Below, in pieces: positions 42,172 to 54,900 of a stretch of 64,000 nucleotides of DNA. Within the stretch, counting starts at the first letter, position 1, and every line of letters starts with the position of its first letter. This stretch comes from Nocardia sp. MH4 (GTDB lineage Bacteria > Actinomycetota > Actinomycetes > Mycobacteriales > Mycobacteriaceae): assembly GCF_019266065.1 (NCBI RefSeq), contig NZ_LPNR01000135.1:1-64000 (forward strand), read 5' to 3'. The translations under genes were made by a program, and so were the position numbers. Below the pieces are notes generated by a model, which was not told where the DNA came from, did not search any database, and saw only the letters and a program-made list of their open reading frames with translations.

Positions 42172-42375
42172 ATGGCCACCGAGCAGATCACCGTCACGGT
42201 GAGCGCGGAACTGGCCGACGCGGTGCGTAGGGTGAGTGCCGCTGCCGGACAGTCCATGTCGGATTTCACGGTCGCCGCGTGGCGACTCGAACTCATCGCC
42301 GTCGAAGCGGGCGGACACACTCCAGCGGGGCTGTGCGACGCCGACGTCCGCGCGGTCCTGTCCCTGCCGACCTGA
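42172..42375 (+). CDS. Small RHH-like protein
   Basis: This 67-residue protein has an N-terminal strand and helices (QITVTVSAELADAVRRVSAAAGQSMSDFTVAAWRLELIAV) fitting a ribbon-helix-helix DNA-binding fold. The ATG at 42172 lies 6 nt after TACAGT, a leaderless arrangement, and the sequence upstream in the same frame belongs to fxsA in another frame. There is no toxin gene beside it. It may be an antitoxin-like or regulatory protein; the assignment is by pattern only. Confidence 0.6.
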   Translation: MATEQITVTVSAELADAVRRVSAAAGQSMSDFTVAAWRLELIAVEAGGHTPAGLCDADVRAVLSLPT

Positions 42376-42405
42376 CGATTCGCCGATACGGCAGACTGGG
42401 ACACC

Positions 42406-43998
42406 GTGAGTACCCAGTTGCTGATCGGCGGTCGTTTCTACAGTTCCAGCTCCCCGGACGCGACCGCGATGGCGGTCACCGACGGCACCGTGGTGTGGCT
42501 GGGGGCCGAAGCGCCCGGCCGGGCGATGCACCCCGACGCGGAGATCGTCGAGCTCGACGGCGCCTTCGTCGCGCCAGCGTTCGTCGACCCGCACGTGCAC
42601 GTCACCGCGCTGGGCCTGCAGCTGGCCGGACTCGACGTCAGCGGCACCGCGTCGCTGGGCGAGTTGCTCGCCGCGCTGCGCGCGTACGCGATCGCCCAGC
42701 CCGACGGCGTGATCATCGGCGAGGGCTGGGACGACACCGCCTGGCCCGAACAGCGCCCGCCCACGGTCGCCGAACTCGACGAGGCCGCGGGCGCGGGCAG
42801 GCTCGTGTACCTGGCCCGGGTCGACGCGCACTCGGCCGTGGCCTCCTCGGCGCTGCTCGACGCGGCGGGCGATCTCGGCGACGGCTACCGTCGCGGCGAG
42901 CCGGTGCGCGCCGACGCCCACCATCGGGTGCGCGCGGTCGCCCTCGCGGAACTCGGTCGCGCGCACCGTGATCGGGCTCGCACCGCCGCCCTCGACGCCG
43001 CCGCCGCGCACGGCATCGTCGCCGTGCACGAATGCGCGGGCCCGGACATCTCGGGCCGCGAGGACGTGCGCGAGCTGCTGGCCTTCGAGCACGGTGTCGA
43101 GGTGCGCGCGTACTGGGGCGAGGCGGTGCGTGACGCGGCGCAGGCTCGCGCCCTGATCGACGAACTGGGGGTCGCCGCGCTCGGCGGCGATCTGTTCGTG
43201 GACGGTTCGCTGGGCTCGCACACCGCGCTGCTGCGGGAGCACTACGCCGACGCGACCGGGTGCGGCAAGAACTTCCTCGACGCCGAGACGATCACCGCGC
43301 ACATCCGCGCCTGCACCGAGGCCGGTGTGCAGGCGGGCTTCCATGCCATCGGTGACGCCGCGATGGATCTCGTGGTCGCCGGATTCGCCACGGTCGCCGC
43401 CGAACTCGGCGGACCGGCGCTCGCCGCGCGCGGACACCGGGTCGAACACGCCGAGATGACCGACGCCGCGGCGATCGAGCAGCTGGCGGCACTGGGCGTG
43501 ATCCTGTCCGTGCAGCCGGGTTTCGACGCCGCGTGGGGCGGACCGGACGGGATGTACGCCACCCGGCTGGGTGCCGAGCGTGCCGCGACGCTGAACCCCT
43601 TCGCGGCGATGGCCGCGGCGGGCATCTCCCTGGCGATCGGCTCGGACGCGCCGGTCACGACGCTGAATCCGTGGGAGCAGGTGCGCGCGGCGGTCCATCA
43701 CCGCACGCCCGGCCACGGGCTGTCCCCGCGCGCCGCGTTCGCGGCCGCCACCCGGGGCGCCTGGCGGGCGGGTGGGGTGCGTGACGGTGTCGCGGGCACC
43801 CTGGTGCCCGGCGCCCCGGCCTCCTACGCCGTGTGGGACGCGGGCGATCTCGTCGTCGCGGCGGCCGCCGACACGGTGCAACGCTGGTCGACCGACCCGC
43901 GGTCGCGCGTGCCCGGTCTGCCGCGGCTCGATCCCGGTGCCGACCTGCCGACCTGCCTGCGCACGGTGCACAACGGCGCCACCATCTACCGCGCCTGA
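42406..43998 (+). CDS. Amidohydrolase family protein (YtcJ/imidazolonepropionase-like)
   Basis: This 530-residue metal-dependent hydrolase has the N-terminal metal motif VDPHVHVTA (His-x-His), YLARVDAHSAVAS, a lysine region GLGGDLF.DGSLGSH, then GFHAIGDAAMD, HRVEHAEM and the C-terminal AIGSDAPVT aspartate of the amidohydrolase barrel. Proteins of this group deformylate or hydrolyse amides and aryl imines; the substrate is not known. The GTG at 42406 is used. It lies between fxsA and lnt as in mycobacteria (Rv2052c), a conserved neighbourhood. Confidence 0.82.
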   Translation: MSTQLLIGGRFYSSSSPDATAMAVTDGTVVWLGAEAPGRAMHPDAEIVELDGAFVAPAFVDPHVHVTALGLQLAGLDVSGTASLGELLAALRAYAIAQPDGVIIGEGWDDTAWPEQRPPTVAELDEAAGAGRLVYLARVDAHSAVASSALLDAAGDLGDGYRRGEPVRADAHHRVRAVALAELGRAHRDRARTAALDAAAAHGIVAVHECAGPDISGREDVRELLAFEHGVEVRAYWGEAVRDAAQARALIDELGVAALGGDLFVDGSLGSHTALLREHYADATGCGKNFLDAETITAHIRACTEAGVQAGFHAIGDAAMDLVVAGFATVAAELGGPALAARGHRVEHAEMTDAAAIEQLAALGVILSVQPGFDAAWGGPDGMYATRLGAERAATLNPFAAMAAAGISLAIGSDAPVTTLNPWEQVRAAVHHRTPGHGLSPRAAFAAATRGAWRAGGVRDGVAGTLVPGAPASYAVWDAGDLVVAAAADTVQRWSTDPRSRVPGLPRLDPGADLPTCLRTVHNGATIYRA

Positions 43999-44038
43999 CC
44001 ACGACCGCACCGGCACACCAATCACGGAGCAGGACACC

Positions 44039-45721
44039 ATGATCCACCCCGCCACCGAACCAGGGCCCGACGCCACGACCGCCGACGCGGCCGGGTCGGG
44101 CCCGACCGACCCCGCGACCCCGGGCAGTGCGGCGGGCGGTGACCGGTTCGGTGTCCTGGCTCGCATGGCGACGGCCGTCGCGGGTGGTCTGCTGCTGTTC
44201 GGCAGCTTTCCGCCCCGGCCGTGGTGGTTCCTCGCGCCGATCGCGCTGGCGCTGCTCACCGTCGCGGTCCGGGGACCGGGCACGCTGCGGGGTGGATTCG
44301 GCTACGGCTTCCTCGGCGGGTTCGCCTTCTTCGTCCCGCTGCTGCCGTGGACCGGCATCTACGTCGGGCCGGTGCCGTGGCTGGCCTTGTCGACCGCGTG
44401 CGCGGTGTTCATCGGCCTGTGGGGCGTGCTCGCCCGGTGGCTGAGCGGGCTGCCCGGCTGGCCGGTCTGGCTCGCGCTCGCCTGGACGGCCACCGAATGG
44501 GCGAGGTCGAGTTTCCCCTTCGGTGGATTCCCGTGGGGGCGTGTCGCTTTCGGGCAGGCCGACGGCTGGTACCTCCCCCTGGCCGCCTACGGCGGCGCGC
44601 CGCTGATCGGGTTCGCCGTCGCGCTGACCGGCACCGGCCTGGCCGCGCTGGCGCTGCGCGTGCTCGCCTGGGCGCGCACGCCGGCGCCGCGGGCGATCGG
44701 CCGGGGCACGCGGATCGGATTTGCCACCGCCGCCGTCACTGTGGCTATCATGCCCCTCGCCGGAGTGATCCTCCGGCCGACGCTGCCCGCCCCGGACGAC
44801 GGCCACCGGACGATCACGGTCGCCGCGATCCAGGGCAGCGTGCCGCGGTTGGGCCTGGAGTTCAACGCCCAGCGGCGGGCCGTGCTGGACAACCACGTCC
44901 GGCGCACCGAGGAGCTCGCCGACGCCGTCGACCGCGGGCAGTCACCCCGGCCGGACGTCGTGATCTGGCCGGAGAACTCCTCCGATATCGATCCACTGCG
45001 CAACGCCGACGCCGCCGCGGAGATCAGCGAGGCCTCCCAGCGGATCGGCGCGCCGATCCTGGTCGGCGCAGTCCTGGTGAACGGTGACCGTACGACCACC
45101 AACTCGGTCATGGTGTGGAACGGCGCGGCCGGGCCCGCCGATCGGCACGACAAGAAAATCATCCAGCCGTTCGGCGAATACCTGCCGATGCGCGGTTTCT
45201 TCCGATTGTTCTCGTCCTATGCCGACCAGGCCGGATATTTCGTGCCCGGCGATGGTGACGGAACGGTCACGGCGGCGGGGGTGCGGATCGGGGTTGCCAC
45301 CTGTTATGAGGTGGCGTTCGATCGGGCATTCCGGGAATCGATGGCCGCGGGCGCCGAACTGCTGACCGTGCCGACCAACAACGCGACCTTCGGCCGCAGC
45401 GAGATGACCTACCAGCAGATGGCCATGTCGCGGGTGCGGGCGGTCGAGCACGGCCGCGCTCTGGTCATCGCAGCAACCACCGGGGTCAGTGCGATCATCA
45501 CCGCGAACGGCGAGATCGCACAACAGTCCGAGCAAGTCGTGCCCGCCGCGCTGGTCGCCCAGCTACCATTGCGCGACACGACGACGATCGCGACGCGGAT
45601 CGGCGCGGCGCCAGAAGCGACGTCCGTTATTCTGACCGCGATCGGCGTGGCGCTGGTGTTTTTCCGGCGTAGGCGAGCGAATCAGGCGCAGGTTTCGCGA
45701 AGCTCGCAGAATTCCGAATAA
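44039..45721 (+). CDS. lnt: Apolipoprotein N-acyltransferase
   Basis: Lnt transfers the third acyl chain to the N-terminal cysteine of lipoproteins. This 560-residue protein has a hydrophilic N-terminal tail, about eight membrane segments and a nitrilase-type domain with the catalytic Glu in WPENSS, Lys in RHDKKIIQPFGEYLPM and Cys in VATCYEVAFDR. The protein ends after a last membrane segment. It lacks the C-terminal polyprenol-phosphate-mannose synthase (Ppm1) domain found fused to it in M. tuberculosis Rv2051c, and no ppm1 gene follows. Instead the NRPS gene begins 203 bp downstream. Confidence 0.9.
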   Translation: MIHPATEPGPDATTADAAGSGPTDPATPGSAAGGDRFGVLARMATAVAGGLLLFGSFPPRPWWFLAPIALALLTVAVRGPGTLRGGFGYGFLGGFAFFVPLLPWTGIYVGPVPWLALSTACAVFIGLWGVLARWLSGLPGWPVWLALAWTATEWARSSFPFGGFPWGRVAFGQADGWYLPLAAYGGAPLIGFAVALTGTGLAALALRVLAWARTPAPRAIGRGTRIGFATAAVTVAIMPLAGVILRPTLPAPDDGHRTITVAAIQGSVPRLGLEFNAQRRAVLDNHVRRTEELADAVDRGQSPRPDVVIWPENSSDIDPLRNADAAAEISEASQRIGAPILVGAVLVNGDRTTTNSVMVWNGAAGPADRHDKKIIQPFGEYLPMRGFFRLFSSYADQAGYFVPGDGDGTVTAAGVRIGVATCYEVAFDRAFRESMAAGAELLTVPTNNATFGRSEMTYQQMAMSRVRAVEHGRALVIAATTGVSAIITANGEIAQQSEQVVPAALVAQLPLRDTTTIATRIGAAPEATSVILTAIGVALVFFRRRRANQAQVSRSSQNSE

Positions 45722-45839
45722 GCGGTTTGTTTCAACCCGGGGGAAGCGGCCGAAAGTAGCTGCTACAGGGGTGTATTCCACAGAGCTCGAAACAAATCCA
45801 CATCGGTAGCCATCCGGCTGCCGGAGTACTCCGAATCTA

Positions 45840-45861
45840 TGGGCGTGGATAGCCACGCCCA
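45840..45861. promoter_or_regulatory. Perfect inverted repeat upstream of the NRPS gene
   Basis: TGGGCGTGG-ATAG-CCACGCCCA is a 9-bp-arm repeat ending 63 bp before the NRPS start. It is either an operator of the biosynthetic operon or the lnt terminator. The rest of the 203-bp gap has only a fragmentary echo (GTTTGTTTC at 45725-45733 and GAAACAAAT at 45789-45797). No clear iron box is seen. Confidence 0.4.
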
Positions 45862-45924
45862 GGGCCGTCGTGTGCCCGGGCGCTGCTCGGGGAGTTGTGA
45901 CACAAAGGCAGAACGGAGTGCTTG

Positions 45925-48900
45925 ATGAGTTCATTGGCCACCGACCGCGTCAGCTCATGCCTCACCGACGACGATCCGGGCCAACCGTTCGCTCTCTCGC
46001 CCGGTCAGACGGCCCTGTGGTACGCGCAACGGATCCGGCCCGATATTCCCCTCACGATCGCTCATTACGTCGAACTGCACGGTGACCTGGACGTCGGCCG
46101 GTTGCTGTACGCGGTCGAACGCTACGGCGCCGAATCCCAGGTGGGACACGTGCGCCTACTCGAGATCGACGGCGTGCCACATCAGCGGGTCGACCTGGCG
46201 TGGCGGCCGGGCTGGGCCCGGATCGACCTGCGCGGCGAGCCCGACCCGCGCGCCGCGGCGCTGCGCTGGATGAACGACCACGCCAGCACCCCCATCGATA
46301 TGGAGCGCGAGCCGCTCACCATCAATGTCGTGTTGCGGATCGGTGACCAGGACTGGTTCTGGTACGAACGCGGACACCACATCGTTATCGACGGTTACGG
46401 TGCGATGAACGCGCTGACTCGCACGGCCGAGATCTACACCGCCATCGGCGAGCAGCGCGAACCGTCGGTCTCGCGCGCCGCCGCGCTGGTCGACCTCTAC
46501 GCCGACGAGTCCCGCTACCGCGAGTCCAGCCGCTGCCGCGCCGATCGCGAGTACTGGACCGAACAGCTCGCCGGTGTGGGCGAGCCGATGACGCTGTCGT
46601 CGGTGACCGTCACCGGCGACACCCACGATCCGGGTCGGCATCGCGCCACCGCGGTCCTCGATCCCGATCTCGACACCCTGCTCACCGAGGCGATCGCCAC
46701 GCACGGCTCGGCCAACTCCGCGCTCATCGTCGCGGCGCTGGCCGCCTACGTGCGGTCGGTGACCGGTGACTCCGATGTCGTTCTGAGCCTTCCGGTCTCG
46801 GCCCGCACCACCGTCGCGCTGCGCCGTTCGGCGGGTGTGGTGTCGAACGTGGTGCCGCTGCGGGTGCGCTTCGACGAGCACACCACCGTGGCCGACGTCG
46901 TGCGCCAGACCGAGCTGCAGATCACCGGCGCGCTGCGGCACCAGCGCTACCGTTCCGACGACATCCGCCGCGACTGCGGCTACTCGCGCGACGCGCGTGG
47001 CTTCTTCGGCCCGATGGTCAACATCATGCTGTTCCACGACGAGCTGAAGTTCGGCGACATCGCCGGCCAGCTGCACGTGCTCGCGACCGGCCCCGTCGAA
47101 GACCTCTCGATCAACATCTACAACGGCGACGGCGGCCGCATCCAGCTCGACTTCGAAGCCAATCCCAAGCTCTACGGTGAGGCCGAGGTCGCCGCCCACC
47201 ACGGGCGCTACCTGGATTTCCTCGCCCGCTTCCTGGCCGCCGAGCCCACCACCCCCACCCGCGCGCTGACCGCGATCACCACCGCGGAGCAGGCGCGGGT
47301 CCTGCGTGAGTGGAACGCCACCGAGATGCCGGTGCCGACCGCCACGCTGGTGTCGCTGTTCACCGACCAGGCGCGGCGCAGCCCGCATGCCGTCGCGCTC
47401 GAATTCGGCGACCGCGCAATCGGTTACGCCGAACTCGCCGATCGGGTGAACCAGCTGGCGCGCGAGCTCATCGCGCGGGGTGCCGGCCCGGAGACGACGG
47501 TCGGGCTGTGCCTGCACCGCAGTATCGAGATGGTCATCGGCATGTACGCGGTCCTCGCCACCGGCGCCGCCTACCTGCCGCTGGACCCGGAACACCCCGC
47601 CGACCGCATCGAATCCGTGGTGGCGCAGGCGCGGCCGGTGTGCGTGCTCACCGCGGCCCGCGACCTGGTGCGCCTGCCCGAGGGCGTGGCGCGGGTGGAT
47701 CTGGACACCCTCGACGTCACCGGGCACGACGTCGCGCCGATCACCGACGCCGATCGGCGCGCGCCACTGCGCCCCGAGCACCTCGCCTACGTCATCTTCA
47801 CCTCCGGCTCGACCGGCAAGCCCAAGGGCGTCGGCGTCACGCACGCGTCGATCGTCAACCGGCTGCGCTGGATGCAGGCCGAGTACCCGCTCGACCACAC
47901 CGACGCCGTCCTGCAGAAGACGCCCGCCACCTTCGACGTATCGGTATGGGAGTTCTTCTGGCCGTTGCAGGTCGGCGCGCGCCTGGTCGTCGCCGCGCCC
48001 GACGGACATCGGGACCCGGCCTACCTCGCCCGCATCATCACCGAGAAATCCATCACCACGGCGCATTTCGTGCCGTCGATGCTGTCGCTGTTCGTCACCG
48101 ACCCGCGGGTGGCAGGCGGGGCAGGGCTGCGCCGGGTGTTCTGCAGTGGGGAGGCGTTGCCGGGAGCCACCGTCGCCGACTTCCACACCGCGCTGCACGG
48201 CCCGACCGGTGGTCCGGAGCTGCACAACCTGTACGGGCCCACCGAGGCGGCCGTCGACGTCACCTATTGGCCGTGCCCGGCCGAGGCGACCACGGTGCCG
48301 ATCGGCTCGCCGGTGTGGAACACCCAGACCTACGTGCTCGACCCGCAGCTGCGCCCGGTCCCGCCCGGGGTCGTCGGCGAGCTCTACCTGGCGGGCACGC
48401 AGCTGGCGCGCGGATACCTCGGCCGTCCCGATCTGACCGCCGACCGATTCGTCGCCAATCCGTTCACTCCCGGTGCGCGCATGTACCGCACCGGTGACCT
48501 GGCGCGCTGGCAGCTCGACCGGCCGATCCTGGAATACCTGGGGCGCACCGACTTCCAGGTCAAGATCCGCGGTCTGCGCATCGAACTCGGTGAGATCGAA
48601 TCCGCGCTGCTCGCTCAGGACCACATCGCCCGCGCGGTCTGTGTAGCACGCGCGGGGCGCACCGGTGACGACGAACTCGTCGCCTACGTGGTGGCCACGC
48701 CGGGCAGCGCGGCCCCCGAGCCCGCCGTCCTGCTGTCGGGACTGCGACGCGGTCTGCCGTCCTACATGGTGCCCTCGGCACTGGTCGTACTCGACGAACT
48801 GCCGTTGAGCGCCAACGGCAAGGTCGATCGCAAGGCGCTGCCGGAGCCGACCGTGGGCGTGCGGCTCACCACCGGTGCCGCCGCACCGCAGACCGAGCTG

Positions 48901-51900
48901 GAATGCGCGCTCGCCGAGATCTTCACCGAGGTGCTGGCCCTCGACGGCACCGCGATCGGCATCGAGGACAGCTTCTTCGACCTCGGCGGCAACTCGCTGG
49001 TCGCGGCCCGCGCGGTCGCGCGGATCAACACCACCCTCGACGCGAACCTGACCATCCGGGACCTGTTCGAGGCGTCGACCATCGCGGCGCTGGCCGGCTA
49101 CATCAGCACCCACAAGCCCGAAACCTCCACGCCGAAGCTGGTTCCCGCGGTCCGGCCCGAACGGGTGCCGCTGTCGCTGGCCCAGCAGCGGCTGTGGATT
49201 CTCAACCGGTTCGCCGAACACGCCGCGGCCTACAACATGCCGCTCGCGCTGCGCCTGACCGGGCACCTCGACCTCGACGCCCTGCGGGCCGGCCTGCGCG
49301 ACGTGCTGGACCGGCACGAGAGCCTGCGGACCAGTTTCCCGGAGGGGCCGGACGGCGCCTACCAGCTGATCCATCCCGCGGCCGCGGTGGAACCGGACCT
49401 GGCACCGGTCGACGTCGTCGCTGCCGACCTCACCGACCTCGTCGCCGAGGCGACCGGCCGCGGCTTCGATCTGCGCACCGAGACCCCGTTGCGGGTCGCT
49501 CTGTTCCGGGTCGGCGCCGACGAGCACGTCCTGCTGGTGGTGCTGCACCACATCAGCGGCGACGGTTGGTCGATCGCGCCGCTGGCCAGGGACCTGATGT
49601 CGGCCGTGGCCGCCAGGGCGCAGGGCGCCGCGCCGCAGTGGACCCCGCTGCCGGTGCAGTACGCCGACTTCGCGCTGTGGCAGCGGGAACTGCTCGGGGA
49701 CGAGACCGATCCCGAAGCGCCCCTGGGCAAGCAGCTCGGCCACTGGCGCGACGCGCTGGCGGGGCTGCCCGATCAGCTCGACCTGCCGCTGGACCGCCCG
49801 CGCCCGCTGCGGCGCGGCACCGGCGGCGACACGGTGGGATTCACCATCGACGCCGAAATGCGCCGGGCGGTGAGCGAACTCGCGCACAGCCACGGCGTGA
49901 GCATGTTCATGGTGCTGCACGCGGTCCTGGCGGCCCTGCTGGCCCGGATCTGCGCGGGCAACGACATCACCATCGGCACGCCCATCGCGGGCCGGTCCGA
50001 TCCGGCCCTCGACGAGCTGGTCGGCATGTTCGTCAACACGCTGGTGCTGCGCACCGAGGTCGACCCGGCCGCCGGCTTCGACCGGATGCTCGACCAGGTC
50101 CGCGAGACCGACCTCGACGCCTTCGCCAACCCCGACGTGCCGTTCGAGCGCCTCGTCGACCTCGTCAACCCGGAACGCTCCACGGCCCGGCACCCGCTGT
50201 TCCAGGTGATGCTGTCCTACGACCGCACCCCGGAACTGCGCGTCGAATTGCCCGGTGTCAGTGCCGAACTCGTGCCGCTGGAGTCCGGCGTCGCCAAGTT
50301 CGACCTGCAGCTCGAGGTGCGCGACAACCACGACGACGGACCACTGGACGCCGAATTCGGCTTCGCCACCGACGTCTTCGATCGCGCGACGGTCGAGGCC
50401 ATCGCCCGCCGGTTCACCACGCTGCTGGCCGCGGTGGTGGCCGACCCGACCCGGCCGATCGGCGATCTCGACCTGCTCGAGCGCCGCGAGATCGCGCGGC
50501 TGGTGCCCGTCGCGGGCGCACCGGCCGAGCCTGCCGGCACCCTGGCCCGGCTGCTCGGGGAGATCGCGCAGCGGCTGCCGGACGCCGTCGCCGTGCGCTA
50601 CCTCGGCTTCGACACCACCTACCGCGAACTCGACGAACGCTCGAACCGGTTGGCGCGCAGCCTGATCGCGCACGGCGCCGGTCCGGAAGCGGTGGTCGCG
50701 GTCGCGCTGCCCCGCAGCCTGGAGTCGATCGTCGCCATCTGGGCGGTGGCCAAGTCCGGCGCCGCGTACGTGCCCGTCGATCCGGCCTACCCGGCCGAGC
50801 GGATCGCACACATGATCGGCGACTCCGGCGCCGCGCTCGGGCTCACCCTGCCCGAACACCTCGCCGCGCTGCCCACCACCACGGGCAAGCACCGCAAGGC
50901 GCCGGAGTGGCTGGTGTTCGGCACCGCCGAATTCGAGGCGGACTGCGCGAGCCGTTCGGCCACCCCGCTCACCGACACCGACCGCAGTCACCCGATGCGT
51001 GCCGGTCAGCCCGCGTACCTGATCTACACCTCCGGGTCGACGGGCACGCCCAAAGCCGTGGTCGTCACCCATGCCGGCATCGCCTCGCTCGCCAGCGAGC
51101 AGACGCAGCTGTTCAAGGTGACCGACGCGGCGCGGACCATGCATTTCTCCTCGCCCAGCTTCGACGCCTCGGTGCTCGAGCTGCTGCTCGGCTTCGCGGC
51201 GGGGGCGACCGTCGTCGTCGCGCCCGCCGATCTGTACGGCGGCGTGGAACTGGCGAACTTCCTGCGCTCGGAGCGGATCACCCACGCGTTCATCACTCCG
51301 GCCGCGCTGGCCACGGTGCCCGCCGGCGACTTCCCGGACCTGGGCACGGTCATCGTCGGTGGTGAGGCCTGCTCGGACGAGCTGGTGCAGCGGTGGGCGA
51401 CGAACTACCGGATGCACAACATGTACGGGCCGTCGGAGGCGACCGTCGCGGTCACCGCGAGCGCGGCCATGGTGGCGGGGGAGCCGGTGCCGTTGGGCGC
51501 GCCGGTGCGTGGCATGCGGCTGTTCGTGCTCGACGGCCGCCTGCGCCCGGTGCCGCCGGGGACCCCGGGTGAGCTCTACGTGTCCGGTCCCGGTGTCGCC
51601 CGCGGCTATCTCGGCAAGCTCGCGCTCACCGCGCAGCGATTCGTCGCCAACCCGCACGGGCGCGTCGGCGAACGCATGTACCGCACCGGCGATCTCGTCG
51701 TCTCCGACGCCGTGGGCCGATTGCGCTTCCTCGGTCGCGCCGACGACCAGATCAAGATCCGCGGCTTCCGGATCGAACTGCGCGAGATCGACCACGTCCT
51801 GCGCGAACACCCGGGCGTGCGCTCGGCGCTGACCGTCGTGCACGTCGACGAGCAGGGCCAGCAGCGGCTCGCGTCGTACGTGACCGCCGACCGCCCGGTC

Positions 51901-54900
51901 GACCCGGCCGCGGTGCTCGACACCGCGCGCGGCAGGCTGCCCGGCTACATGGTGCCGGCCGCGCTGGCCGTGCTGGACCGGATGCCGGTGACCCCGGCGG
52001 GCAAACTGGACCGAAAGGCGCTGCCCGCACCGGAATTCGCCGTCGCCGCCGGATCACGCGCACCTCGCACGCACCTGGAGATGCGGGTCGCCGCGGTATT
52101 CACCGAGATTCTCGGCCGCCCGGTTCCCGGCGCCGAGGACAGCTTCTTCGAGATCGGCGGCAACTCGCTGCTGGCCACCCGGCTCGCGGCGGCCGTGCAC
52201 GCGGATTTCAGTGTGGACCTGCCGGTCCGGCAGATCTTCGAGGCGCCGACCGTGGCGGGCATCGCCCAGCTGATCACGGAAGCGCCCCGGACGCAGCGGG
52301 TGGCGCTGGCGGTACACACCCCACGCCCGGGACGCATACCACTGTCGCTGCCGCAGCAGCGGCTGTGGTTCCTCAACAGATTGTCCCCCGAATCCAGCGC
52401 CTACAACATCGCATTCGTCTTGCGAATCGGCGGAGATCTGGACATCAGCGCTTTGCGGTCCGCACTCACCGATCTGGTGGAGCGCCACGAGGTGCTGCGC
52501 ACGATTTTCCCGGAGGATCTGTCCGGCGCCCAGCAGATCGTGCTGCCGGTCGCCGCGGCGCTGCCCGCGCTCGAGGCCGTCGACGCCGATCCGGACCAGG
52601 CGCTCGATGCGCTGACCACGTTGGCCCGGCAGGGCTTCGACCTCACCGGCCAGACCCCGCTGCGGGCCCGGCTGCTGCGGGTCGGGCCGGGGGAGCATCT
52701 GCTCGGCGTGGTCGTGCACCACATCGCCGCCGACGGCTGGTCGCTCGGTCCGCTCACCCGGGACCTGGCGCTGTCGTATGTGGCCAGGGCGGCGGGCACC
52801 GAACCGGTGCGCGCGCCACTGCCCGTGCAGTACGCCGACTTCAGCCTGTGGCAGCGCGCGGTTCTCGGCGCTGAGGACGACCCGGACAGCATCGCCGCCA
52901 CCCAGCTCGCGCACTGGCGCGCGGCCCTGGCCGAACTGCCCGACGAACTGCCGCTGCCGTTCGACCGGCCGCGTCCGGCCGAACCGACCGGAGTGGCGGG
53001 CAGCGTGCGGTGTGAGATCTCGGCACCGTTGCAGCGCGCCATGCAGGAGCTGGCTGCGGAGACGGGTGTCAGCTTGTTCATGGTGGTCCGCTCGGCGCTG
53101 GCGGTGCTGTTGCGCAGCGTCACCGGTGGTCGCGACATCCCGATCGGCACGCCGGTGGCCGGCCGCACCGACATCCAGCTCGACGATCTGGTCGGCATGT
53201 TCGTCAACACGCTGGTCCTGCGGTCCGACGTGGACCCGGGCCGCAGCTTCGTCGACCTGCTGCACGCCGACCGCGACGACGAACTCGCCGCGATCGCCAA
53301 CTCCGACCTGCCGTTCGAGCGCGTCGTCGACGCGCTCGGCCGCGACAGCAGGGCGAGCAACCGGCACCCGCTGTTCCAGGTCGCGCTGAGCATGCAGGAC
53401 GACCGCACGCCGGAACTGGAACTGCCGGGTCTGCGGCTGGCGGCCGAGGAACTCGACATCGCCCGCGCCAAGTTCGATCTGGAGCTGCGGGTGGCGCCCG
53501 GCGACGGCGAGACCCGCACGTTCGACTTCGTGTACGCCGCCGAGATGTTCGACGCCGCCACGGTCGAGACCATGGCCATCCGGTTCGTCGAGATCCTCAC
53601 CCAGGTGACGGCCGATCCGCGACAGCTGGTCTGCGAGATCGACGCCCTCACGGTGCCCGAGCGCCGGTCGCTGGTGCCCGCGCAGGGACCGGCCGCGGTG
53701 ACCCCGATCGTGCTGGCCGACATCGTCGAACGCGCGGCCACCACCTTCGCCCATCGCCCGGCCCTGCGCTGGTTCGCCGGCGGCAGCGTCGCCGGTGCGG
53801 TGGGGGAGCTGAACTACGACGAGGTCGGCTTCCGGGCGCATCGGCTCGGGCGTGCGCTGATCGCTCGCGGCATCGGCACCGGCGACCGCGTCGCGGTCGG
53901 CCTGACCCGCGGATTGGACTGCGCGCTGGCCATTTTCGGCGTCGCGGCCAGCGGCGCGGCCTTCGTGCCGGTCGACCCGCGCTACCCCGCCGACCGGGTG
54001 CGGCACATGCTCACCGACTCCGGTGCGCGCGCGGTGATCACCACGACGGCTGATGCCGAGTCGCTGCGCGAGGCGGCCGGTCCACTCGACACCCAGTGGC
54101 TGCTGGTGGACGACGAGGCACTGCACGCCGAACTGGCGGGCTACGACAGCGTGCCGATCACCGACGCGGAGCGCATCCGGCCGGTGCGCCCCGCCGACCT
54201 GGCCTACCAGATCTACACCTCGGGCTCCACGGGTCTGCCGAAGGGCGTGACCGTCACCCACAGCGGTCTGGTGAGCCTGGCGGTGGACCTGCAGGAGCGG
54301 ATGGGCCTGGACCGCTTCGCCCGCACGTTCTTCTTCTCCACCCCGAGCTTCGACGTCTCCGTGCTCGACATGCTGCTGGCGGTCTGGTCCGGGGCCGAGA
54401 TGGTGATCGGCCCGATCGACATCTACGGTGGCGACGAGCTCGGCGCGCTGCTCGAGCGTGAGGACATCACCCACACCTTCCTGACCCCGGCGGTGCTCGC
54501 CTCGATCGACGCCACCCGCTGGCCGCTGCCGCGGCTGCGCGGACTCATGGCCGGCGGCGAGGCCGTGCCGCCGGACCTGGTGGAGAACTGGGCGCCGGGC
54601 CGCCGGTTCGTGAACGCCTACGGCCCCACCGAGTTCACCGTCATCGCGGCGATGTCGCAGCTGCGCGTCGGTGTCCCGGTGACCATCGGCACGCCGGTGC
54701 GTGGTGCGCAGGTCCTCGTGCTGGACGAGCGGCTGCGGCCGGTCGCCACGGGCGTGCCCGGCGAGCTCTACCTCGGCGGCGCGGGCATCGCGCAGGGGTA
54801 CCACCAGCGGTCCGGCCTGACCGCCGGGCGCTTCGTCGCGGATCCGGCCGGGCCCGCGGGCGCCCGGATGTATCGCACCGGTGACGTCGTGCGCTGGACC

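Noticed and set aside
45722..45924. Iron box (IdeR/DmdR-type) upstream of the NRPS
   Set aside because: No TTAGGTTAGGCTAACCTAA-like sequence is present; only a GC-rich inverted repeat was found.
46156..51843. Very long antisense reading frame (1895 codons) opposite the NRPS
   Set aside because: It is a shadow of GC-rich codon use; it has low-complexity His/Arg/Gly/Gln-rich sequence and no domain, while the plus strand is an unmistakable NRPS.
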